Source: Phymorhynchus buccinoides (Eukaryota > Mollusca > Gastropoda > Neogastropoda > Raphitomidae). Taken from it: a stretch of DNA of 64,000 bases. Of the stretch, positions 52,311 to 61,878 are shown in pieces. Below the pieces are notes generated by a model. That model was not told the DNA's origin. It ran no database searches and was given only the letters and a program-made list of their open reading frames with translations. Made by a program: the position numbers and the translations under genes. The stretch covers positions 709,546 through 773,545 of the forward strand of contig CM065683.1 in NCBI GenBank assembly GCA_017654935.2, given 5' to 3'. Numbering within the stretch: the first letter of the stretch is position 1; each line of letters begins with the position of its first letter.

Positions 52311-53410
52311 AACAGACATGGTTCAGGAACTGAACCTGAACACATCACTCTCCAGCTGTGAATCCACTGGATCTGTTATAGGTCAACAGACAGGACAGAT
52401 GACAGACAGACAGACATTGTTCAGGAACTGAACCTGAACACATCACTCTCCAAGCTGTGAATCCCCACTGGATTCTGTTTTGTAGGTAACAGACCCCGAC
52501 AGATGACAGACAGACTAACATAGGTTCAATGGAACTGAATGACCTGAACACATCAACTCCCCTCCAGCTGTGAATCCACTGGACCTGGTTTATAGGTAAA
52601 GGACAGACAGATGACAGACAGACAAGACATGGTTCAGGAACTGAACCTGAACACATCACTCTCCAGCTGTGAATCCACTGGATCTGTTATAGGTAACAGA
52701 CAGACAGATGACAGACAGACAGACATGGTTCAGGAACTGAACCTGAACACATCACTCTCCAGCTGTGAATCCACTGGATCTGTTATAGGTAACAGACAGA
52801 CAGATGACAGACAGACAAGACATGGTTCAGGAACTGAACCTGAAAAACATCACTCTCCAGCTGTGAATCCACTGGATCTGTTATAGGTAACAGACAGACA
52901 GATGACAGACAGACAGACATGGTTCAGGAACTGAACCTGAACACATCACTCTCCAGCTGTGAATCCACTGGATCTGTTATAGGTAACAGACAGACAGATG
53001 ACAGACAGACAGACATGGTTCAGGAACTGAACCCCCCCTGAACACATCACTCTCCAGCTGTGAATCCACTGGATTCTGTTATAGGTAACAGACAGACAGA
53101 TGACAGACAGACAGACATGGTTCAGGAACTGAACCTGAACACATCACTCTCCAGCTGTGAATCCACTGGATCTGTTATAGGTAACAGACAGACAGATGAC
53201 AGACAGACAGACATGGGTTCAGGAACTGAACCCTGAACACATCACTCTCCAGCTGTGAATCCACTGGATCTGTTTATAGGTAACAGACAGACAGATGACA
53301 GACAGACAGACAGATGGACAGACAGGAAGATGACAGAACAGACAGATGGCAGACAGACAGACAGACAGACATGACAGACAGCCAGGACAGATTGACAGAA
53401 CAAACATAAC
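52311..53410. repeat. 96-bp minisatellite with GACA tail, about 11 units, copy B
   Basis: Regular version of 24291-25185. The hairpin GGTTCAG-GAA-CTGAACC is intact in most units. Ends in a (GACA)n tract at about 53280-53400. Confidence 0.95.
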
Positions 53411-53990
53411 CAGGGATGTGAGAGCTACGCGTAAGCGCATACATGCGCTTTTTCTATTTGGGAAACCCCCCTAAAAAAACCGTACATGACAGTCGATTTT
53501 GCTGAGGTTCCCGCACGCTTACAAGGCAAGCCGAAAGCAGAGTTTAGCGCGTAGTACTCTTCCTTGACTGAAAATCGTAAGCTTCTTTGTGATTGGTCAA
53601 TTTCGCCCAATGACTGCGCGATTCTCATTTACGCTTGTCGTTTGTTCGATGGATGGCGGTGTAGGCGAGTGATCTTGAGCGATTGTTTTATCCGCAACAA
53701 TAAGAATTATTCATCGCACTGTCAATGTGTATATCGAGGAGATCAACAAAGGATGCCGATGCAAATTTGACGGCTTGGCTGGTTGAAACTGGAGGACAAT
53801 AAGATACGTGTCGACGATTTCATCCGGAAAGTTGATTTCAGATGTGGCGGGCAGTTTTCACTTTTGTGCGAGTGGTGGGACGATACCCTCAACCATGCAA
53901 ACAGGGGGAAGGCTGCCGTGCTTGACTACGTAAAAAAAAAAAGAAAGCACCATGACAATGCAAAGATTCGAAGCATGAATTAGCGTTATC
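53411..53990 (+). pseudogene. Element with zinc-finger-like coding remnant, copy B
   Basis: The coding-like part is 53783-53983, open for about 66 codons and ending in TAG. It reads EDNKIRVDDFIRKVDF, then a Cys (LLCEWWDD), NHANRGKAAVLDYV and KKKRKHHDNAKIRSMN. There is no ATG at the start, and just upstream a one-base shift would join EEINKGCRCK in another frame. A single Cys where a zinc finger needs two suggests decay. It could be a fragment of a transposon-associated DNA-binding protein; I cannot name the family. Confidence 0.4.
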
Positions 53991-54344
53991 TTCAACATTT
54001 TTCAAAGGTGCTTCTTCAAGTTCAACTTCATCTTCAACATCCAATGACTCGTTGAGTCAACTTGAGTGAGAAACACACACAGGGCACACACACATACACC
54101 CACTTGCTTGAGAGGTAAAGACAGATTAAAAGATAAACTTCATACTCTCACAACACTCACGCGCATTCGACCTGGTGGATAATTCTCTGACTCCAAATGA
54201 TCTAAACTATACCCATTTATTAACACAGAAACACAGATAACTAGGGGAAACGGAAACGGACAAGGGAACACAAAGATATCACCAATCCAGGCGAAAGTTC
54301 AATCACTCGTCGTCAAGTCCAATCTGATGACGCAGCTTTGAAAT
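53991..54344. other. Unique spacer with short CA tract
   Basis: Counterpart of about 25801-27305 in copy A, lacking the 0.7-kb CA/T-rich block. Nothing gene-like. Confidence 0.4.
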
Positions 54345-55993
54345 ACGTCTACTCTACAGTCGACGTCGACGTCCCATTCACTGACGTCATCCTGGTGCTC
54401 GCCAGCACTCAGATCGCAGCTGTCCACGCTGCTTGTGACAATGGAGGCGCTCCTCTCCTAGGGCATCCACTCCAGTGCAGTCACCAAACCGGGTCCCTGT
54501 TTATAAAGTCCATAATTAGTTCCCTTGCGTAATGTCAGTTCCCTCTACTGTCCTACCATTCCCCCTTTATCCTACAGACACTAGACAACACAACACAACA
54601 TAAACATAACAATAAGTTTCCAAAACATGTTTCATCTAAACACGATCTAAAACTATGATCATTAATTTACTCACTGATAACAGTTAACTTTCTCATCCGA
54701 AATTGTTAACGTTTACTCCAAAGGTAGTATAGTTTGTTGTCTCAATAAATACAACTGAAAACCATAGTTCATTTATAAGAAGTCACAAAAAGTACAACTG
54801 TTCAGCAACTAACACAATGTCAACATCTACTAATACACTACGAACTACAATTAACAATATCCAATACCAACGTCAGTTATTCAACAATCATAACACTTAC
54901 CCTAGCACTAGGGGACTACACGGAAATGGAAGGTCCTCTTCCCTTTCCCTTACTCTGCTACGCTTTAACAGAGGTTCTGCTTCCCAACAGGAACCAAGAC
55001 AGAATGAAGAAAAACGACTCACAATTTAACTATTACAATTCCGTGCGCATGCACATAACAAAACTCACTTTGCTATTAAATTGTGATCGCCTAAATTTGA
55101 GCCAATGTAAATTCTAACACCAAAATTTAGACAAGGATAAAAATATCAATTTCCCGTTTTCTCTTTCATTATATACGTCTACTCTACAGTCGACGTCGAC
55201 GTCCCATTCACTGACGTCATCCTGGTGCTCGTCAGCACTCAGATCGCAGCTGTCCACGTTGCTGGTGACAATGGAGGCGCTCCTCTCCTAGGGCATCCAC
55301 TCCATGGATCCAGTGCAGTCACCAAACCGGGTCCCTGTTTATAAAGTCCATAATTAGTTCCCTTGCGTAATGTCAGTTCCCTCTACTGTCCTACCATTCC
55401 CCCTTTATCCTACAGACACTAGACAACACAACACAACATAAACATAACAATAAGTTTCCAAAACATGTTTCATCTAAACACGATCTAAAACTATGATCAT
55501 TAATTTACTCACTGATAACAGTTAACTTTCTCATCCGAAATTGTTAACGTTTACTCCAAAGGTAGTATAGTTTGTTGTCTCAATAAATACAACTGAAAAC
55601 TATAGTTCATTTATAAGAAGTCACAAAAAGTACAACTGTTCAGCAACTAACACAATGTCAACATCTACTAATACACTACGAACTACAATTAACAATATCC
55701 AATACCAACGTCAGTTATTCAACAATCATAACACTTACCCTAGCACTAGGGGACTACACGGAAATGGAAGGTCCTCTTCCCTTTCCCTTACTCTGCTACG
55801 CTTTAACAGAGGTTCTGCTTCCCAACAGGAACCAAGACAGAATGAAGAAAAACGACTCACAATTTAACTATTACCATTCCGTGCGCATGCACATAACAAA
55901 ACTCACTTTGCTATTAAATTGTGATCGCCTAAATTTGAGCCAATCTAAATTCTAACACCAAAATTTAGACAAGGATAAAAATATCAATTTCCC
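54345..55993. repeat. Tandem duplication of about 0.83 kb, two units
   Basis: ACGTCTACTCTACAGTCGAC begins both units (54345 and 55175). The units are nearly identical; the second has an 8-bp insertion (ATGGATCC at about 55303) and a few substitutions. Each contains GACGTCGACGTC and a CRE-like palindrome TGACGTCA (54382-54389 and 55212-55219). A 70-codon open frame (MSTSTN...) is present in both but has no recognisable domain. Copy A has only one noisy unit before its gap. Confidence 0.9.
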
Positions 55994-58425
55994 AACATTA
56001 TACATCATATCATTGATTGTTATGACCCAACATTATATATCATATTGATTGTTATGACCCAACATTATAAATCATATCATTGATTGTTATGACCCAACAT
56101 TATATATCATATTGATTGTTGTGACCCAACATTATATATCATATCATTGATTGTTATGACCCAACATTATATATCATATCATTGATTGTTGTGACCCAAC
56201 ATTATAAATCATATCATTGATTGTTATGACCCAACATTATATATCATATCATTGATTGTTATGACCCAACATTATACATCATATCGTTGATTGTTATGAC
56301 CCAAAAAACAATTAGATATCATAAGTTATATGTACACTCAACACACTGACTGTTATGACCCAAGATTATACATCATATCATTGATTGTTATGACCCAACA
56401 TTATATATCATATTGATTGTTATTGATTTTTTATGGACCCAAAATTATATATCATATTCATTGGTTGTTATGACCCAACGTTATACATCATATCATTGAT
56501 TTGTTATGACCCAAACATTATGACTAATCATATCATTGATTGTGTATGGACCCAACATTATATATCATATTGATTGTTATGGGGGACCCAAACAGTAAGA
56601 CATCACTATTGATTGTCATGACCCAACATTATATATCATATCATTGATTGTTATGACCCAACATTATATATCATATCATTGATTGTTATGACCCAACATT
56701 ATACATCATATCGTTGATTGTTATGACCCAACATTATATATCATATTGATTGTTGTGACCCAACATTATATATCATATTGATTGTTGTGACCCAACATTA
56801 TATATCATATCATTGATTGTTGTGACCCAACATTATATATCATATCATTGATTGTTGTGACCCAACATTATATATCATATTGATTGTTATGACCCAACGT
56901 TATACATCATATCATTGATTGTTATGACCCAACATTATAAATCATATCATTGATTGTTATGACCCAACATTATACATCATATCATTGATTGTTATGACCC
57001 AACATTATATATCATATCATTGATTGTTATGACCCAACATTATAAATCATATCATTGATTGTTATGACCCAACATTATATATCATATCATTGATTGTTAT
57101 GACCCAACATTATAAATCATATCATTGATTGTTATGACCCAACATTATATATCATATCATTGATTGTTATGACCCAACATTATATATCATATCATTGATT
57201 GTTATGACCCAACATTATACATCATATTGATTGTTATGACCCAACATTATATATCATATCATTGATTGTTATGACCCAACATTATAAATCATATCATTGA
57301 TTGTTATGACCCAACATTATAAATCATATCATTGATTGTTATGACCCAACATTATATATCATATCATTGATTGTTATGACCCAACATTATAAATCATATC
57401 ATTGATTGTTATGACCCAACATTATAAATCATATCATTGATTGTTATGACCCAACATTATAAATCATATCATTGATTGTTATGACCCAACATTATATATC
57501 ATATCATTGATTGTTATGACCCAACATTATATATCATATCATTGATTGTTATGACCCAACGTTATACATCATATCATTGATTGTTATGACCCAACATTAT
57601 ATATCATATCATTGATTGTTATGACCCAACATTATACATCATATCATTGATTGTTATGACCCAACATTATAAATCATATCATTGATTGTTATGACCCAAC
57701 GTTATAAATCATATCATTGATTGTTATGACCCAACATTATAAATCATATCGTTGATTGTTATGACCCAACATTATAAATCATATCATTGATTGTTGTGAC
57801 CCAACATTATATATCATATCATTGATTGTTATGACCCAACATTATAAATCATATCATTGATTGTTATGACCCAACATTATATATCATATCATTGATTGTT
57901 ATGACCCAACATTATATATCATATCATTGATTGTTATGACCCAACATTATATATCATATCATTGATTGTTATGACCCAACGTTATAAATCATATCATTGA
58001 TTGTTATGACCCAACATTATACATCATATCATTGATTGTTATGACCCAACATTATATATCATATCATTGATTGTTATGACCCAACATTATAAATCATATC
58101 ATTGATTGTTATGACCCAACATTATAAATCATATCATTGATTGTTATGACCCAACATTATAAATCATATCATTGATTGTTATGACCCAACATTATACATC
58201 ATATCATTGATTGTTATGACCCAACATTATACATCATATCGTTGATTGTTATGACCCAACATTATATATCATATCATTGATTGTTATGACCCAACATTAT
58301 ACATCATATCATTGATTGTTATGACCCAACATTATACATCATATCGTTGATTGTTATGACCCAACATTATATATCATATCATTGATTGTTATGACCCAAC
58401 GTTATACATCATATCATTGATTGTT
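55994..58425. repeat. 35-bp minisatellite, about 70 units
   Basis: The unit is TGATTGTTATGACCCAACAT, TATATATCATATCAT; some units lack ATCAT. Corrupted at about 56290-56610. The last unit ends only about 15 bp before the splice acceptor at 58441, so the repeat supplies the likely branch-site region. Pairing AATCA-TATCAT-TGATT exists in units with ATAAATC. Confidence 0.95.
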
Positions 58426-58442
58426 ATGTCTCCTTGTGTCAG

Positions 58443-58654
58443 AGCTCAAACAGGACAGCCCATGGCAGGCTTTGAAGGGCAGCTTCATGAACATCGCTGT
58501 GTTCAGTATCCCAGGCAATGGAGAGGTCGCGCCCCAAGGTCTCAGCAAGGTCACGCACCTCAATGACGGCAACCTTGACCTTGTCATCGTCAGGGCCGTC
58601 GAGCGCAAAGAGTTTGTGCGCTTCCTGCGTCGCCATGGTAATGCCAAAGACCAG
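58443..58654 (+). CDS. CERKL: Ceramide kinase-like exon (WQALKGSF...FVRFLRR), intact
   Basis: An intact exon of the same CERK/CERKL-type protein. It lies between TTGTGTCAG and GACCAG|GTAAAT and is 212 bp: 2 bases plus 70 codons. In order it shows SPWQALKGSF, MNIAVFSIPG, VAPQGLSKVTHLNDG, NLDLVIVRAV and EFVRFLRRHGNAKDQ. In this family this C-terminal beta-rich part of the lipid-kinase fold has W.xxKGxFL, the APxGLxxxxxLxDG motif and a FxxxLxRH helix, all visible here. The start phase fits the G left by the AYDC exon, and the end phase 0 fits the YDFP exon. Codons are rich in C/G at third positions, unlike the surrounding AT-rich array. Confidence 0.92.
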
Positions 58655-59206
58655 GTAAATATGTGTGTAGAACTAGTTGTATGATACTCTACAATGAATC
58701 GTGAAGACCAGGTAAATATGTGTGTAGAACTAGTTGAATGATACTCTACAATGAATCGTGAAGACCAGGTAAATATGTGTGTAGAACTAGTTGTATGATA
58801 CTCTACAATGAATCGTGAAGACCAGGTAAATATGTGTGTAGAACTAGTTGTATGATACTCTACAATGAATCGTGAAGACCAGGTAAATATGTGTGTAGAA
58901 CTAGTTGAATGATACTCTACAATGAATCGTGAAGACCAGGTAAATATGTGTGTAGAACTAGTTGAATGATACTCTACAATGAATCGTGAAGACCAGGTAA
59001 ATATGTGTATAGAACTAGTTGTATGATACTCTACAATGAATCGTGAAGACCAGGTAAATATGTGTATAGAACTAGTTGTATGATACTCTACAATGAATCG
59101 TGAAGACCAGGTAAATATGTGTGTAGAACTAGTTGAATGATACTCTACAATGAATCGTGAAGACCAGGTAAATATGTGTGTAGAACTAGTTGTATGATAC
59201 TCTACA
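58655..59206 (+). repeat. 57-bp donor-bearing array, ten splice donors
   Basis: GAAGACCAG|GTAAATATG recurs every 57 bp, with GT at 58655, 58712, 58769 and so on to 59168. The first is the true exon end (AAAGACCAG|GTAAAT). The rest of the unit is GTGTAGAACTAGTTGTATGA, TACTCTACAATGAATCGT. As in the 63-bp array, the exon's last bases and donor are part of the unit. Contains the palindrome AACTAGTT. Confidence 0.95.
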
Positions 59207-59253
59207 ATGATTAGTCAATTAAGAAGATTAGATGATTGTTGTTGTTTTTTCAG

Positions 59254-59314
59254 TATGACTTTCCCGTTGTGGAGGCTCATCGCTGCAAAGAAGTTTCACT
59301 ATGTCTTCAGTACA
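59254..59314 (+). CDS. CERKL: Ceramide kinase-like exon (YDFP.VE.HRC), first of several copies, frame disturbed
   Basis: After TTTTTTCAG it reads YDFPVVEAHRCK and then shifts. With one base fewer in AAAGAAG it would continue KFHYVFST. CERK and CERKL proteins have an F/YxFPFVE motif right after the RH...Q segment of the previous exon, so the junction is right. The donor of this copy is poor (ACA|GTGTTG); the third copy has ACAG|GTTTGT. The exon would end in phase 1. Confidence 0.7.
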
Positions 59315-59359
59315 GTGTTGTATTATTGTATTGTTATTATGATGTTTTTGTTTATTCAG

Positions 59360-59632
59360 TATGACTTTCCCTTTGTGGGAAGTTCATACGCTTGCAAAAG
59401 GAGCTTTCACTAATGTCCCTTCACAGTACCAGGTTTTTATTATTATTTTTATTATATTTATTACTAGCGCAACGGCCATAGTATGAGGTCCATCGCTGCA
59501 GTGACACAGGTTTTATTATTTTTATTATTGTATATTTAGTATTAGGATGTTATTGTTTTTTTAGTATGGGGGACTTTACCCTTTGGTGGAGGTTCATCGC
59601 TGCAAGGAAGTTCACTAATGTATTCAGTACAG
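59360..59632 (+). repeat. Further degraded copies of the YDFP exon with acceptor and donor
   Basis: Copies at 59360-59432 (after TTATTCAG, reading YDFPFVG) and 59575-59632 (after TTTTTAG, ending TACAG|GTTTGT), plus a fragment near 59479-59510, are separated by T/A-rich sequence (TTTTTATTATT). Each has different indels. The complete exon with both splice sites is multiplied here, not only one edge. Confidence 0.7.
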
Positions 59633-59800
59633 GTTTGTATTAAATTGTATGATTATTATTACTAGCGGCAAACTCATAGCAACGGTAACGCCTAGTACCG
59701 GTACCACTCAGCCAGCATAGTACAGGTTAACGCCACGTACTGGCAACGCTGAGTGCTGGTTTCGCCGGGTCAGCGAAATATAATATTTTTACTTTTGTGG
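59633..59800. other. Unique spacer
   Basis: Contains GGTAACGCC and GGTACCAC-like short repeats; no exon seen. The exons encoding the C-terminus of the kinase, expected to follow in phase 1, are not found here. Confidence 0.4.
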
Positions 59801-60440
59801 CTGAAAACCCAATTTGTAGACCCCTACCACTTTCAAGGCCCTACCGATCTCCATGACCATGACCTTGACTTTGACCTTGACCAGTATGCAACCATCAGAA
59901 CAAACATATGCCAAAGTACCTACATGACAAGTGTGAAGTCCCTAAGACCAACGGTGGTGACGTTATAGCCCCTTAAAGATTTTCAGTTCTCAAGGTCATA
60001 CACCAAGGTGAAGTTAACGACGGCGATAATTTATGTGTGGATGCTTTCCTCTCATGGTGACACATCACAACGCAAAATTCGAAACGATTCGGTGAAGCGG
60101 TTCGGGAGATATGCGTGGGACATAAAACCGCAATTATTAGACCCCTACCATTTTCACAGGCATATCGATCTCCCTGACCTTGTACGTTGACTTCATCGTT
60201 ACGCCCATCATCAGAACGCCCATAAGCGAAAGTACATTCATGCCAAGTTTCAAGACTGTAGGACATGCGGTGTGGAAGTTATGGCCCTTTAATGATTTGG
60301 GGTTTTCAAGGTCATACCCCAAGGTCAAGGTCAGAGCGGCGAAAAGGTTTGTGCGGATTCCTTCCTTTCATAGGGACACAACACCACACAAAATTTGAAA
60401 TGATCGGTCAAGCGGTTCGGAGATTCCTGGACAGACAGAA
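59801..60440. repeat. Interspersed repeat, two diverged units of about 0.32 kb
   Basis: Two head-to-tail units (about 59801-60121 and 60122-60440) share TAGACCCCTACCA, CGATCTCC, TGACCTTG, CATCAGAAC, TACATxxCAxGT and AAGGTCATACxCCAAGGT. TGACCTTGACCTTGACC-type and GACAGACAG motifs recall a repeat family that I believe is common in mollusc and other marine invertebrate genomes. No coding capacity. Confidence 0.6.
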
Positions 60441-60492
60441 AAGAACAACAAACAAAACAAAAAAGAAACAACCTGAACAAAACTTACTCCTT

Positions 60493-60992
60493 NNNNNNNN
60501 NNNNNNNNNNNNNNNNNNNNNNNNNNNNNNNNNNNNNNNNNNNNNNNNNNNNNNNNNNNNNNNNNNNNNNNNNNNNNNNNNNNNNNNNNNNNNNNNNNNN
60601 NNNNNNNNNNNNNNNNNNNNNNNNNNNNNNNNNNNNNNNNNNNNNNNNNNNNNNNNNNNNNNNNNNNNNNNNNNNNNNNNNNNNNNNNNNNNNNNNNNNN
60701 NNNNNNNNNNNNNNNNNNNNNNNNNNNNNNNNNNNNNNNNNNNNNNNNNNNNNNNNNNNNNNNNNNNNNNNNNNNNNNNNNNNNNNNNNNNNNNNNNNNN
60801 NNNNNNNNNNNNNNNNNNNNNNNNNNNNNNNNNNNNNNNNNNNNNNNNNNNNNNNNNNNNNNNNNNNNNNNNNNNNNNNNNNNNNNNNNNNNNNNNNNNN
60901 NNNNNNNNNNNNNNNNNNNNNNNNNNNNNNNNNNNNNNNNNNNNNNNNNNNNNNNNNNNNNNNNNNNNNNNNNNNNNNNNNNNNNNNNNNNN
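60493..60992. other. Assembly gap, exactly 500 N
   Basis: Placeholder gap. Missing kinase exons or gene boundaries could be here. Confidence 1.
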
Positions 60993-61782
60993 GCATTTGT
61001 ACCATGTTGTAGCATGTTCTATGTGTGTAGCATGTTCTAATGTTCTGTGTTGTAGCATGTCTGTGTTGTACCATGTTTGTTATGTTTGTAGCATGTTGTC
61101 CATTTTGTAAGCATGTTCTATTTTGTAGCATGTTCTATGTTCTGTGTTTTTGTAGCATGTTCTGTGTTGTAGCATGTTTTTGTTCTGTTTGTAGCATGTT
61201 CTGTTGTAGCATGTTTACCATGTTGTAGCATGTTCTATGTTGTAGCATTTTCTATGTTCTGTGTTGTACCATGTTCTGTGTTTGTACCATGTTTCTGTAT
61301 TGTACCATTGTTTCTGTGTGTAACCATTGGTCTTATTGTACCATGTTCTGTGTTGTAACATGTTTGTCTGTATTGTACTATGTTTCGGTGCTGTAACATG
61401 TTTGGTCTGTATGTACCATGTTCTGTGTTGTAACATGTTGTCTGTATTGTACTATGTTCTTTGGTTGTAACATGTTGGTCTGTATTGTACCATTGTTTTT
61501 TTTTTTCCCCTTTTTTTGTTGTACCATGTTGGTCTGTATTGCACCTGTTCTGTGTTGTACATGTTGGTCTGTATTGTACATGTTCTGTGTTGTAGCATGT
61601 TGTACCATGTTCTATGTTGTTCTGTGTTGTAGCATGTTGTACCATGTTCTATGTTCTGTGTTGTAGCATGTTGTACCATGTTCTATGTTGTAGCATGTTG
61701 TTCTATGTTACAACATGTTGTTCTATGTTACAACATGTTCTATGTTGCAACATGTTGTTCTATGTTGTTCTGTGTGTTGTAG
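60993..61782 (+). repeat. Irregular TGTAGCATGTTCTATG-type array ending at a splice acceptor
   Basis: Short pieces TTCTGTGTTGTAGCATG, TTGTACCATGTT and TTCTATG alternate irregularly with A/T and C/T insertions. The acceptor of the next exon, TTCTGTGTGTTGTAG, is one more instance of the array's CTGTGTTGTAG, so again the acceptor belongs to the repeated unit. Confidence 0.8.
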
Positions 61783-61878
61783 GATCGTACCAAATCAATG
61801 GTGGAGCAGTTTTGTGCCTACATCATCTACCAGGACGACTTCACCCCAGCAGATCAGCAATCCCACCACTCCATCCTG
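61783..61878 (+). CDS. Internal exon of an unrecognised gene (VEQFCAYIIYQDDF)
   Basis: Lies between GTTGTAG and CATCCTG|GTAGGT. The 96 bp are open in all three frames. The frame starting at the first base looks most protein-like, with mostly C/G third positions: DRTKSMVEQF, CAYIIYQDDF, TPADQQSHHSIL. It does not match the expected C-terminal exon of a ceramide kinase-like protein, which should continue in phase 1, so it probably belongs to another gene on the same strand. I do not recognise the protein. Confidence 0.6.

Noticed and set aside
55994..58425. CRISPR-like array (regular 35-bp repeat)
   Set aside because: There are no unique spacers; the unit is contiguous and the locus is eukaryotic with spliced exons.
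61783..61878. C-terminal exon of the kinase
   Set aside because: The YDFP exon ends in phase 1, and in that phase this exon reads a proline/glycine-rich sequence unlike the family; the protein-like frame is phase 0.
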